DNA of 64,000 nucleotides from Eutypella sp. D-1 (GCA_023313575.1 JAJTTP010000005.1:682001-746000), one strand, 5' to 3'; shown: positions 47,292-59,223, numbered from the stretch's first letter. Made by a program: numbers and translations. Notes: generated by a model not told the origin, from the sequence alone.

Positions 47292-48737
47292 CTACTCACC
47301 CCGCATGATATAAATTTCGCCAATCAGGACGGCACAACCAATAGTCATCGTGGCAGCAATGATGCCCACGTTAACACGCGTAAATTGGAGGCTGGGCACG
47401 AGGCTGGGCACGTGGATGTGCTTGCGGACTAGGATGTCGCGCCACAAGAGGTTCGTTAACGATGCTTTGAATTTCGTACTGAATACCGTGCTGATTGCCC
47501 CGTAGTTCACCCCAAGTGCCATGCTGTACACCGTGCCATAAAACATTCTGTTACTGATCGGGTCGTCTCCGGCGGCACGGATCTCCCTCCATGCCTGGAT
47601 AACGCGTGCCAGTAGAATCGTCGTACCGATATTGGTGCCCGCGAACTAGCTCAGTCAGTAAGAGTAAGGAGAATAACTAAGAAATACCTCTAAGTATAGC
47701 ATGAAGGAACAACTTGAACTTACATTGCAAAGGACCACTGATAAGAACCCCATACCACCGATAGCGCCGATGCTTCCTGACCAAGTGACCCAATGGTTCC
47801 ATCCATAAGCGAAAACCTGCACCCAGCCTTTCGTAACCAGAGCCTGAACTAGGATGAACATGGAAAATGCGAATGAAATTAGAGCCCATGGGAGGTGTGT
47901 AGCCATCATTGTAGCTGTGGGAAAGATCACCTGACACCAACCCTTACGAGAGACCTCGCCTGTTTCGTGCCGATGTAGCCACCCAAAGACGACATCACAG
48001 ACAAACACGGAAAACGCGACCGGAAGCGTCACCCAGAATACAGGGCGCTCATGATCACTCTGGCTAGCAGCATTGAGAGTCAGAACAGTGCCCAGCGTAA
48101 CGGCCATGACAATGCCGCTGAAAACGGCACCTCTTTTATCAAGGAAAGGGTTCATGATCTCTTCGAGCGGTAGACTCTTTGACTTCTCTGTCCCGTAAAG
48201 GTTCTCTTCTTCTTCTACTAGCACCCCTCGAGAATAGGGAATATTCGAGTTCACCGCTGGTTTTGCCTTGTGCGCATCAGATAGTTCGTGCATCGTAATC
48301 TCCAAGGGGGTGAGCAGGAGGCCAGGGAAGAGGGTAACAGCAGTGACGACAGCGGGGACGATCATGTTGGCAATATAAACAATGAGTTTGATGTTGACAG
48401 CTCCAGCGAGGGCAAGGTTGGTCGGGTTAGAGGAGACGAGGGTAGCCGAAGCGATGTTAGCAATCGCGAATTGACTTAAGATCCCGGCCCGTGGGTCTTC
48501 GATGTCGCTCGACGCACGTGTCATGTAGGCGAGGAAGGCGGTGCCAGAGCGAATAATGGGATAGTTTCTAATGAAGGTGCCTAGGTTGAAGAAAATGGCG
48601 TACAAGTAAGAGAATAGCCGGCGACCAGCCTTGCCGCCTTTTTCGAGCACCTTTTTAGCGAAGTCCTTCACAAGACCGTACGCGTTGATATCGACAGTGG
48701 CATGACCAGCGGTATCGGGATGCTGTAAGCCCGCCAT
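47292..48737 (-). CDS. ArsB/NhaD-like (ion transporter superfamily) permease, N-terminally short
   Basis: Minus-strand exons 48737-47724 and 47645-47292 join over a 78-nt intron to 455 residues. The family is shown by LFSYLYAIFFNLG, SGTAFLAYMTR, the SSNPTNLALAGA loop and CNFAGTNIGTTILLARVIQAW, typical of fungal permeases related to arsenite/antimonite and Na+/H+ antiporters. Such proteins are usually some 150-200 residues longer at the N-terminus. Here an in-frame stop lies only about 15 codons upstream of the ATG, and no upstream exon was found. The loop I expect to read GNDP reads RNYP (residues about 58-61), losing a conserved Asp. The last codons overlap a GTGAGT sequence that could be a donor to one more tiny exon. 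The gene may be a decaying or specialised copy. Confidence 0.72.
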
Positions 48738-50348
48738 CTCCTGGAGGTGAGATACTGTGAATAGGCGCTCAGCGTCTTATATCGTTTCCTTCTGAGAAAC
48801 CAGTTCACAGGTGTATTGTCGACCTAGTGTAGACTAAATTATCAATCACCGTGGGAGTATATGTTGAGTGTAATCCAAATTGTCATATGAGTTTTCAACT
48901 TGTCGTAAGGTCGACGATTTATGTGCTGACGGTGTGGTATAAGGATTCGATACTTGCCAGAGTTCTCCAAAAGGTCAAGAACGACGTGAAGGCAAGAAAA
49001 ACATGAATATATTAAATACATATAGGATAAAGATATCAAATTACCTAGTATTGAGACCAAAGACCAAAGCGTAGGTCGGGGAGGGATACAGGTAACCCCT
49101 CCATCCTCCATGCCCCGTGGCCGCCTTAAGGGTGAGAGGGAAAGTTGTTTGCTGCTAGGCTAGACCAGGGCAGCTATGCAGCTGTTATAACGACCCAATC
49201 AGACAAAGGAAATGCCAGTAAGATTTCATACATGTACCACGCATACCACGTTATCTATAGCTTTGAATAGGGTCAGTAATTTGGGATCACGGTGATGTTA
49301 TTTCTACCAAGATGTGGCAAGTGGTTGATGTTTGGTTTACGGCAGAAACTACTGATCTATTGCTAGCATATATGCGCAAGGATACCGAGAAGTCTATGGG
49401 ATCAGACAAGACCGCTCTGGGTGTGGTCACCCGGTGAGATCTCTCGGTATCAATGAAGTCGGACGTGTGGTCCAGAGTAGATGGTGTCCTTACTGGGATG
49501 CGGCGTAGATGCCTGAGGCCAATAGTAGCAAACGACTGATAGATTAAAGTCGAGTCAGACAATGTGACACGAATGAAGACTCGCTGAGAGGATGTGTGCA
49601 CAGAAGGCAACGCTTCGTAGAATTTTGTTGGACAAAAGGAACTGGGCTTTGAGCTGCAGCGGCTTCCTGGCAGTAAAACATAGAACTGTACCCAACTCGA
49701 GCCTTTCTAAGTCTTCTTGTGCGACCCAGGTGTCCAGGATATCAGTCGGACAAGCAAATATAAGACGGTGCAAACATTGCTTATTTTCCCACAGCTCCCA
49801 TAGTTAACGTCACAGTTGCACGAGTTTATCAGCTGTAGCAAGTGTTATACACGGTTGTCCTATTTGGCCTCCTTTCTCTTACTCATGTTCTGAAAACATG
49901 ACAAGCCACTCCTTGTCATAGCCAACCCGCCTCGCAAAAAGGATACTCGACTCTAGCCATTTCATCACCTATAGCATTCCAAAGACTCTCCTACAGCCTT
50001 ATCTTCAGTTTAGTCAATGTTTTCGTGGTAAGTCGTGAACATAAGTATTCCGAAGCCACTCGATATTAGGCAGGGGTATAATAGAGGTCATACATAACCT
50101 TCGAGTGCTGATGCTCACCACTATCGACGTGAAAGCACTACTCTCAGCGACAAAATAGTTGCTTGTGCATTATACTACCTTCATGTCTATTTACTATGTG
50201 GCAATATGCTATTAAAAATTGGTAATAATAGTAACATCAAAGTGTGTAAGATGCCCGAATGGATTTAGAACCACATATTGTCGGAGTGCTACAAATAACT
50301 TCCATATATACATACATGTACTTATGTGCGCAAACTAACGGGTACGTA

Positions 50349-50435
50349 ACGGGTGCAACGCTTTAGATGTAGTGCTTTATGGGTGTTCTAATTAGAAATT
50401 TAGCGGGTGCTTTAGTGGATAGCCTCAGCACCCGT
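50349..50435. mobile_element. Short inverted-repeat unit ACGGGTGC/GCACCCGT
   Basis: Perfect 8-bp inverted repeats bound an 87-bp AT-richer interior that contains a further direct copy of the GCGGGTGC word. It resembles debris of a miniature inverted-repeat element, but it is short and no target-site duplication was confirmed. Confidence 0.3.
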
Positions 50436-50493
50436 GCCTAGGTACTGTAGGCAGTACGAAGTAAAGGGTACTGTGTTCCAAAATTACGCCAAT

Positions 50494-50525
50494 AAGCGGA
50501 CCGGTAACGATCTGCCGGTCCGCTT
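50494..50525. repeat. Perfect 11-bp hairpin with 10-nt loop
   Basis: Arms AAGCGGACCGG and CCGGTCCGCTT are perfectly complementary around a 10-nt loop, followed soon after by an A10 run. It may be the terminal part of a transposon or a structured transcript end; it lies far from any gene 3' end. Confidence 0.7.
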
Positions 50526-50568
50526 CCAGTTGCTGAAAAAAAAAACGGTGGGACAAAAAGGGGGACAT

Positions 50569-50722
50569 GTGGTGGGCTAGACAATCCGCTAAAAGTAGCT
50601 ATGGAGGGGCTATTTCCCCCACTTCCCCTGTAAATAGCCCCACCCTTAGCCAACTCAATATATATTTTTCCGACTTAAAAGCTTCAACGCGAGGAACTGC
50701 CAAGCTCAATATAGCCCACTAC
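50569..50722. mobile_element. Candidate MITE with 11-bp near-perfect terminal inverted repeats
   Basis: GTGGTGGGCTA at 50569-50579 and TAGCCCACTAC at 50712-50722 are inverted repeats with one mismatch, 154 bp end to end. Inside is a second inverted repeat, GGGGCTATTT (50606-50615) with AAATAGCCCC (50632-50641). This layout is like non-autonomous Tc1/mariner-type elements of fungi. There is no transposase and a TA target duplication is not clear. Confidence 0.42.
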
Positions 50723-51279
50723 GGTTAAGGCTCTCACTGCAAAGTATATCGTGGCCGTTAGACTTCGTATGTAGTGCGTGGTGGGGGTTTGAGGGTTATA
50801 GAGATACGAGCTGCTCGGATAATCGTATATGGATACAAGAGGTAGATATACTAGTATGTAGCCCCTAGCTCTCTAGTAGAACATGTATTCACGCGACGCG
50901 AAGTTCAGATCATTCATTGGCGTAACGACCTTATCCTTATCTTATTCCTCAGATCGCTGGCAAATGACAAATCGAACAGGAAACCTGGCTTTTTGTTTCG
51001 ATAGTTGATAGTTATCTAGGAATAAGTTCTGTCGATATAGTTGGTTCAAACTTTACTATTGCTTACTGATGTCGGGCTGTTAAGCTACTGTGCCTAGGAA
51101 AGACTTGTACTGTCACTACATGATGATTATTTTCTAACCGCTAGTTGTTTGGCGTATGTCTCGCAAGGCCATCACTATCTGGCAGTGCACCGCTCTTGTT
51201 TCTGCCCAGTTGGCATTTTCAATTATACCATCACAAGTCCCACCGGACTCTGAGTCCAAACAACCGCCCATCCACTGAC

Positions 51280-52507
51280 ATGGAATCCGTACCGCTCAAC
51301 TGGAAGCCTCTCGAGATACTCCACGAATCCGTAGAACAATGCATGGCGGGCACGAACTGGCAAGCCCTCTGTTCACGCGCCTCTCGCCTCAACCACAACG
51401 AGCCATGTGTGATGCTCAAATCGATGACCACTGGTCTAAACCACTTAATACGCCTTCTCCGCTTCAGTATCTCAAAGACCATCTGGGTCGTCAAGATTCC
51501 CATTAACCAAATTGCTGACGAAGGTCCTGATCGTGGCTTGCAAGCAGAGGTGGATGTTATGTGTCTGCTCCGTGAGAGAACGAGCATTGGGGTCCCTCGG
51601 ATTCTCGATTATGAGCTCACTACTAAGAACGCTGTGGGGGTAGCATTTATGCTGATGGAATTCCTCCCCGGCAATGCCGCTATGGATACCTTCGGAGGCT
51701 GGGAGTCGCACCATGGCACTATCCCTCCGGAGTATCGGCATGGCTTTTATTCATCCATAGCGAAACGACAGGCAAGATCTCTCAGTACTGATTCAACGGT
51801 AGTATTTACTAATATACTCACAGGCGGATCTGGCCTCAGTGAGGTTTCCGAAAATTGGTATTATTACCCGGAATTCACAAGGCGACTACGATGTTGGCCC
51901 TTTTCCGCACCTCGGTGGTCCTTTCGAGACAGCTGCGGCCTTCCTCTTGGCGTGGACGAGAAATACCGCGTTCCCTGCTACTTCGTTCGACCTCCTAGAT
52001 CAAGTGGAACAGGGCAAGGATAGAGAATTGGCAAAGGAGATAAGAGAAGCAATTCTTGACTTCCCAGGCCGCCTGGCGACAATGGTGGATACCGGCCAGA
52101 TTCCTTTGAAAGCTGGGCCCTTTCCTGTCTGCCATGCTGATTTGATGCATAGCAACATCATAGTTGATAAAGACTATGCAGTACTTGGCATAATTGACTG
52201 GGAGGGCGCATCGACCCTTCCCTGGGAGTTGGTGGAATATCCACTGTTTCTCAGTACGCTACCGCGAGCTTTCAGTGCACCCGGTTCATATGACGAGAAG
52301 GGGAAACCGTTGGATCCTGAAACGAAACAGTGCTGGCAAGATAGAGAAGCGTATGTTGAAATGGTGAGGTTACAAGAAGACACCGATCATCAACTTTCCG
52401 AGAGCCTTTCAGATGCTATACATCAAGGTTTGGCCTACACTATTGGGGGATTCAAACATGGAAAGCTGGGTCTTTATGGAAGGGTCCTGGACCAATATAT
52501 CCTATGA
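51280..52507 (+). CDS. APH-family phosphotransferase-like protein
   Basis: Exons 51280-51771 and 51824-52507 give 391 residues; the join requires a GC-AG intron. The protein has the two-lobed fold signs of the aminoglycoside phosphotransferase/choline kinase-like superfamily: the N-lobe with WVVKIP and a downstream Glu-containing helix, LMEFLPG in the hinge, the catalytic loop CHADLMHSN (Asp about 270, Asn about 275) and the IDWEGA metal-binding segment (Asp about 289). Such proteins are numerous in ascomycetes and mostly of unknown substrate; antibiotic resistance should not be inferred. The ATG at 51280 is the first in frame that has the family start; the open frame extends further upstream only without an ATG. 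Confidence 0.82.
51772..51823 (+). other. GC-AG intron, 52 nt
   Basis: Donor CAG/GCAAGA, branch-site ACTAAT about 14 nt before the acceptor, acceptor CACAG. Only this pair keeps the frame from KRQ to ADLASVRFPKIG: the GT candidates at 51785 and 51798 give wrong phase. GC donors with a strong AG/GCAAG context are a known minor class in fungi. Confidence 0.8.
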
Positions 52508-54542
52508 TTGACTAGAACAAAACATTACGTCTCTGCAGCGACTGCGTTGTGTTTATCTATTTTCCATAAACTTATTGCCCAACTTCGTATCATATACAAC
52601 TAACCTAGATACGCCGTAAACATTACCATTTCACTTACTTCGGTAGTTGTACCACTAAGGAGGCATCCCTTATTTAGCTTACCCATTAACTTCTTATACC
52701 GACGGGTCTAATATCTACGGCATCTCCCATACCATTAATTAGCCTTTCCGACTATCTAGTTGCACTTATTAACCCATCCCGTTTGTAGCCCCTTGAGTGA
52801 TACCACATTCTTATCAAGTGATATTAGAGCGATACCATACCAACTCTTTCAGACTCATAGACTCAGCGAACGTACCTGCATGATGTCCCACATATTGTAA
52901 TCTAAAGGGGATATGCCTGTTGCCTCCTCGGCTCTTCTATATGATCTAAGGACTAGGATCATTAAGAGTAGAATGATATCCCAACTCGGAGACCAAGGGT
53001 TCACAGGTACTGCAAAATTCTAAATATTCCATTGATCATGCCTACGTCCTATGCATGCATTTCCGGTTAATCTAAGATCTGATATAACGGATCCGGGATG
53101 TGGCGCACCTCCCCCTATTATCCGTCAATTGTTAGTGGGCCGCTCTTGAAGATTTTTGGGTAACTAGGATAAGCTAGGCTTATCTCAAGAAGGTCAAAGG
53201 TGGAACTATCTTTTTAGTCTTATCATGGATATTTACTAATATCATAAGTCGTCCTTCGCCAATCAACACCACGATATTTGGACATTACCATTTCCAGCAA
53301 GACGTTTGGTTGTCTCGTAGATAATCCAATATGTGTTGGTGCACACCACTTGTGTTGAATATCAAGTACGTAATCAGAAACTCTTCTCCAACAACGTGAC
53401 GGCCATGACCCAATTGCCAGACCCTCTTCGTATGTAGTTGTGGAGCGTTAGGCCCCTAGCATCATGAGGCTGAAGGCTCACAGCTCATCAGGACCCTTGC
53501 GATGGAACACATAACACCCTTTTCTTCGCGCACGGCTTTCAAAAAAGGACTTTGCCGAAGTTGTGACTGTGGATCTGAAGAGACATCACGCCGGAAATCC
53601 AAAAGGCTGTTCATATTACTTCGTAAATAAATAGTACAGATATAGGCACGAATGCCTCATGCGCCCCCTTCCCCCAAACTAAGAAAGTGCATATCTATTC
53701 GACCACGTATATACCGTAAGTAATCCTACTAACCTAAACACGGGCCTCGCCTTTCTCCAGCCTAGAAATACGAGCTTGTTACATGCATGCCGCTGTTCCA
53801 TGATCTGCCCCAGGTCTAGTTTGATATTCTGCACACGGGGAGGCAACTGCAAAAGGCATCTACATAGTATGTTTCTTCCAACTGACTATAATCCCACAAG
53901 TGGACTTAACCCACATAGGATAATTTTTCAGGTTCGGGTATTTACCGTAGATTTTGCATGGCATTCTTCTATCTAGTTAAGTATGCTGGCATTTGACCTA
54001 CATAAATAGTTAAGGGTTAACGCACTGATTACGGGCTGGCCATCACGTTGTTGACAGGCGGAGACATGTGGGTAGCCAGGTAGGGATGGACTTTCTGTTT
54101 GATCCTTCTATCATGTCAGTGCAGTGTTTTGCGGGATACCCACCTAGTGGATATTTACTCCTCTACTTGATACCATCCTAGTGCCCACGATAGTAAAGAA
54201 TCTGGACTCTAAGTCGAGTAAGGTTGTTTGGCGACATGGTACGATCCCAGGAGGCTCACCACGATAGGTAATAGTATCGTGACCCCTTGGTGGAACGTAA
54301 TGGCTAGCTTCGTTCAGCGTGGAATGTAGGACATTTTGAGTGTATATAAAGGGAACCGAGACACTTCTACCAGGACATAAACGGCTTTGATAATACCATC
54401 ATCTCTCTTTGCATTCAATTCTACACTTCTAGTACCTTTCTGAAAGCCCCGATGGTATTTTGATATATAATAGTTATACTTTCGCTTCTAGGGGTTACGA
54501 TATTTCCCAAGTCGACCTAATATAAAGGTTAATATAACTAAA
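52508..54542. other. Intergenic region with peroxidase promoter
   Basis: About 2 kb. No supported coding sequence; the 66-codon frame near 53.8 kb has no features. The last 200 bases are the promoter and leader of the peroxidase, with TATATAAA at 54343-54350. Confidence 0.55.
54343..54350 (+). promoter_or_regulatory. TATA-like element of the peroxidase gene
   Basis: TATATAAA lies 193 bases before the ATG, followed by a pyrimidine-rich leader (about 54395-54440). Position is plausible for a regulated fungal promoter; untested. Confidence 0.5.
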
Positions 54543-55456
54543 ATGCACTCGCTTAGCCGTATAACATTGCTTGCTGCTTTTATCGCCCACCAGAGCTTGG
54601 CGATGGCGCAATGTCCAGCAGTATGGACGGATGTTGCTACAGATCTGAAAGCAACGTTCGTTGATGACGATGGGTTATGCACCGATGATGCCCGGGCGGC
54701 GATTCGGCTCTCATTTCACGACTGTTTCCCGGGTTCATGTGATGGATCAGTCATCCTGGCCAACGAGTGCACCGATCGAGTGGAAAATACACAGATGATC
54801 GGCATATGTGGCACGCTAGAAACCAAGGCAACTGAGTTCGATGTCGGCACTGCTGATCTAATCCAGTTTGCTGCAGGTGAGTAACCTGTCCGTGCTTCCG
54901 TGATGGGCAAAGCTCACAAAAGGTTCCACGATCAGCGCTTGGGATCAGATCCTGTCCTGGCGGCCCTGCTGTCCCCGTCTACGTCGGCCGAGAGGATTCT
55001 TCAGATCCAGATACAGAGGGCGAAATGCTCGGGGCGAATAGCGATGCGGACACCATAGTCTCGAAGTTTGCAGAGAAGGGCTTCAGCATTACCGAGTTGA
55101 TCGCCCTCATGGGGACGCATAGCACAGCGAAGGACCGGAACAATGTCGCCCTCGATACCACTGTTGGCGAGATGGATGTGGACTATTACACTGAGACCGC
55201 TGAGGGAAGCACTCCCTCGAGTCTGAACAGTGACAAGTTTCTTGCCAACTCGACCCAGACCAAGGATGAGTGGAGTAAATTTGGCGCCAGCGCATCGGAC
55301 TGGAGAGCCGCATTCGTGCCCGCGTGAGTACCTAGTGCTGCATATATTAAACTTTTATTAACTAAGTATTGTAGCATGGAAAAGATGAGCCTCATGGGCA
55401 ACGACAAAGCGTCCTTGACCGATTGCTCGGAAGTTTTGGTGGACGCCTTCGCGTAA
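54543..55456 (+). CDS. Secreted plant-type heme peroxidase (class II-like, ascomycete)
   Basis: Exons 54543-54876, 54936-55323 and 55375-55456 join to 267 residues. A signal peptide (about 1-22) is followed by the distal heme site RLSFHDCF (Arg 55, His 59) and DGSVIL, then LIQFAA, and the proximal site LIALMGTHS (His 173). These are the hallmarks of the plant/fungal heme peroxidase superfamily, class II (secreted). The enzyme oxidises phenolics and related substrates with H2O2 outside the cell. Residues needed for manganese binding or the ligninolytic surface Trp cannot be assigned by eye. The chain is shorter than basidiomycete class II enzymes (usually over 320), the missing part being mainly C-terminal. 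The third exon is only 82 nt and ends TAA at 55454-55456. Confidence 0.87.
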
Positions 55457-55535
55457 CCTTTATTACTCTTATTATTTAAGTCCGTGGGTCCGGCAGATGA
55501 TCCGAAGCATTTTGGCTGGAACTAGCCAGAAGCTT

Positions 55536-55570
<35 letters not shown>

Positions 55571-57351
55571 AAAAAGTTGGGTGCGAATGGATTCTGTATA
55601 ATTACATGGCGTTCGTGAAAGGGTAAACGGAGTTCAGTTGCATCAGGGTCTCGACAAGCATAGGCATGGAGAAAATGGAGTAAGATCTCCAGGGTGTGCA
55701 TTAGAATCGGATTCGTTTTTTTACCATTTGTATAATCTGTCCATAACATTAATGCTTGACCCAATGTTCTCAAGATTATGTGCGTGTAGCTGCCAGGGAT
55801 AAGGCAGTACTGCTTCGTGTGAGAATCGCATTGTCTCTTCAAATTCGAAGCCAGCGGCATCTATTTGCTGCGGCTCAAACACTCACCAAAGCTATAATTA
55901 GGTACACAAGTGGAAAAGGACCATTGATAATGACTTTAATTCACCGTTGTATCTCGATCAATCTAAAATCTAGCATCTCTAATGGGATGGTGGACTACGG
56001 AGTGCGCATGTAGTGTTGATTCAGATAGGCTGATGTGCACGGTCCCAACCCCGGGAGTTAGGACGAACTCCGTACGCCATTTAAGCGGCTGGAAACAGCC
56101 AAGATAATGATAACTCAGTGATCAACAGAACACCAGCCCTTTGCGGGCATGTACTCCGTATAGGTCTTCTCGGACATTATCAGCCTTACAGTGTTTGACC
56201 TGCCTGCGGTTATTTAAACTGTTGTATTTTTGAAGCTCTGTCACTTTGACCGTGCTTAGCTTTGGTTTCAAATTGGATCTTAAATTGCACGACGCCTCAC
56301 GAGTTGAATTCCGGAAGTGGTGTCACTGTCGCTAATCGGCCCTGTAGAACAATTTGTGGACCTATTTTTGAGGTGTGGTTAAAAAGGGGGGAGCGCATTG
56401 GAGCGTGCATAGCTGGCGAAATACTCCCGTGGCGTATGGGGGCCAGGCGAATTCACCGGACGGCCTTGTATTGCCAGAGTCAATTGCCACCGTCAAGATC
56501 GGTTATTTTTGGCTCGATAGTTACGCTCCTATGCCTTAAAACCGAGGAGCTATATTTCGCACTGGCACCCGGTCTTATCATTAGTCAATGTAATTAGTCT
56601 AGGTGATCTTGCATTCGGGGGCAGCCTATGATAGTGGCATGCGATAAGCAACTCCAGGGCGGGCAGAGATGAAAGTCAAAATGGCACGTCCGACTGCGCT
56701 CCGGCCTTGGCGGCATTGAGAATATGCCAATTCGGGAGCATCACCCTGGCGCATTGTTGGGGCATTGATGACGGGCTGCCGTGCGTGATATGTACGTGAT
56801 TTTCGAAATGGTTCTTCTGCCTCTTATCATTCGGAGAGAAGTGTTGGATCGAGAAGGGTCTTGAACCCGAACCAACCGGCTGTCACGAGACAGGATACCT
56901 TGGTGTAGATAGGAACAAGTTCATAATGGTTGAATTGGTCATCGATGTACCCATTTCGGACGGAGAAGGTTCGCACTATCGGCTTATCATGCCTAAGACA
57001 TTTAAGACATTAGCAATCGTTAGTCGTATCGGGGAGTCAACAGTCTATGCCGTGCTCAAATGAGAGCGAAGTCGTTATCTTCCCTGGCTGCAGATGCACA
57101 TCAGCATGTAACTCATTATGGAACTCAAAGCATCATCCCGCGCCCCCTCAAAGATCGACGATGTGGGGATAGATGGTAAGCTCCTGAATCACTCGCTGAC
57201 GTTACATGTCAGTCAACCTGCCCTTGATCTTCAGCATCGTAGATGGTGGAAGTGCTCTCTAACGGCTATCCTCTCCACCACTCTCTTACACACGATACTT
57301 TGAGCCACTCTTCTCCGCCAATATTCCGTCTACTACGGATATTTCTCCCTG
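55457..57351. other. Intergenic region
   Basis: About 1.9 kb. Contains a T29 run at 55538-55566 in the probable peroxidase 3' UTR. The open frames (up to 112 codons) have no support. The last 230 bases before the MATE start codon probably hold its leader; a 61-codon frame at 57118 is not convincing. Confidence 0.55.
55538..55566. repeat. T29 homopolymer
   Basis: Twenty-nine T just downstream of the peroxidase stop codon. The exact length may be unreliable. It could be a degraded retroelement tail on the minus strand, but no element sequence was recognised next to it. Confidence 0.7.
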
Positions 57352-58960
57352 ATGGCAAATTCCTCTGCGGTAGAAGAATTAATAGGGGAGATCCCAACGC
57401 CCGCAGATGAAGGCACATCGCTTTTACCAAAAACCTCATCGGCAGAGTCGCAAGATGAGTCTCGAAAATGGTTAGCAGAGATGTGGATTTTGACTAAGGC
57501 CGCGATGCCTATAATTTTGGCCTACATGCTCCAAAATAGTCTACAGACACTCTCGGTCGTGATCGTGGGGCGACTCTCACCAGAAGCACTCGCCACCGCC
57601 GCTTTCTCCTATATGTTTGCAATGGCATCGGCATGGCTGATTGCTCTCGGGGGGACGACGGCACTCGACACGCTGGCGTCTAGCAGTTTCACGGCCTCGG
57701 AAGACAAGCATAACCTGGGAGTCCTGCTCCAGCGAGGCCTTGTGGTCTTAACGGCACTCTACGCCATTATAGCTATCATATGGGGCTTCTCTGAACACAT
57801 CTTTAGAGCTCTCGGCCAGGAGGAATACGTATGTGTGGATAGTGCGAGGTTCCTACGTGTTCTGATTCCCGGTGGGCTGGGCTACGTTTGGTTCGAGTGT
57901 ATGAAGAAGTTCCTTCAGGCCCAAGAGATATACCGGCCTGGGACATACGTGCTGCTGATCACGTCTCCATTTAATGCCTTGTTGAACTACCTACTTATAT
58001 ACAAAGCGGGCTTCGGTCTCCTGGGTGCCCCTCTGGCAACTGGTATATCCTACTGGTGCTCTTTCTTGCTCCTCGTGGCTTATGCTACATTTATACGGGG
58101 ACATGAATGTTGGGGTGGGTTCACTCCTCGAAAAGCAGTGAGGCACCTTTGGCCGTTCACACGACTCGCTATCCTTGGATTTCTGCATGTAGGCACTGAG
58201 TGGTAAGTAAATACTGGTGGCCTAATGGATCATTTAAGAACTTGCTAGAATGAATCCACCATTCCCCAACCGCCATTTAGTTATTAAAGTCCCATTTCTG
58301 ATATCTGCTGTTAGGTGGGCTTTCGAAATCGTTGCACTTGCAGCAGGCCGTTTAGGAACTGTCTCATTAGCTGCCCAGTCTGTGATAATGACTGCAGACC
58401 AGATCATTTATACCTTTCCCTTCGGGCTCGGTGTTGCGACATCAAGTCGTATCGGCAATCTTCTGGGGGCGCAAAGACCTCGCGACGCTTCCCGGGCCGC
58501 GCATTGCGCGGCAGTGCTGTCCATCTGCCTTGGTACGATAATTTTGGCAATCCTCATGGGCACCAAGGACATCTTTGGGCGCATATTCAATGATGACGAG
58601 CGTGTAGTACAAGTCGTATCCGACATAATGCCATTCGTAGCGCTATACCAAATCGCAGACGGATTAAATGGTAGCTGTGGAGGTGTACTGAGAGGTCAAG
58701 GAAGACAATGGGTCGGTGCTCTTGTGAACTTGGCTAGCTACTATGTAGGAGCGCTGCCGGGTGGTATATATCTTGCCTTCAATGGCTGGGGCCTAAAGGG
58801 TCTCTGGGTTGGACTCTGTGCCGCACTTTACCTCGTCGGTTTCCTCGAATGGGGCCTCGTCGGTTTGAGCAACTGGAATAAGGAGGCTCGCAAGGCCCTT
58901 GCGCGACTGGATTTGGGTGGCATTCATGGACGTCGTACAACCGATGATTCACATGTCTAA
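57352..58960 (+). CDS. MATE-family multidrug/toxin extrusion transporter
   Basis: Exons 57352-58202 and 58315-58960 join over a 112-nt intron to 498 residues. The junction restores GTEWWAFEIVAL, the start of the second half of the MATE fold. The first half has AAMPIILAYMLQNSLQTLSVVIVGRL, a typical MATE helix 1 pattern; the second half has the internal repeat QSVIMTADQIIYTFPFGLGVATSSRIGNLLGA. About twelve membrane segments are seen, preceded by a 45-residue acidic N-terminus and ending with a short basic tail. MATE proteins exchange H+ or Na+ for cationic organic substrates at the plasma or vacuolar membrane. It converges on the PLP/M20 fusion gene (264 bp apart), a context that could mean export or vacuolar storage of a related compound; that is inference. 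Confidence 0.9.
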
Positions 58961-59223
58961 GGTCATTTTATAAGGAGGGGCACGCCGCAGGGGGGTTGTT
59001 GAGGGGGGGGAGAAGGGGTTAGGGGTCTGGTTTTTCGGCCTGGCTGCTTTTATATTATCTAGCTGAAGATGAGAAGGTAGTGTATAATATATATACTGTC
59101 CGGACTAAAGGCTTGACATAAATCTCTTTGAAATCGGTACTCTCAATCCAACAAGCCTCGCTATTCTTTTTGAGAATGGCACCCGCGAGCGTGTATATCG
59201 TCCATACAAGAAATAACCCCTGA
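58961..59223. terminator. Convergent 3' ends of MATE and fusion genes
   Basis: Only 263 bases separate the two stop codons. The stretch has a G-run near 59000 and AT-rich sequence with ATATATAC at about 59080; the two transcripts must end here or overlap as antisense tails. No precise poly(A) site can be assigned. Confidence 0.4.

Larger units (their letters stand above)
48738..51279. other. Intergenic region with MITE-like inverted repeats
   Basis: About 2.5 kb between divergent genes. No coding sequence is supported, and the missing N-terminus of the permease was not found in 48738-49600. The part 50340-50730 holds several inverted repeats, listed separately. Confidence 0.55.

Noticed and set aside
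47640..47665. tRNA box-A-like sequence TAGCTCAGTCAGTAAGAG
   Set aside because: Lies in the permease intron; no box B and no cloverleaf follows.
48842..49111. Candidate missing N-terminal exon of the permease
   Set aside because: Translation lacks the expected segments before the KGGKAGRR block and does not join in frame at a splice site.
56845..56910. Sequence resembling a reversed tRNA T-arm plus a CTGTC/GACAG hairpin
   Set aside because: T-stem pairs only three bases, no D-arm and no acceptor stem could be drawn.
58250..58314. ATG-started frame leading into the second MATE exon
   Set aside because: It reads through the intron; splicing 58202 to 58315 restores the conserved WWAFEI segment.
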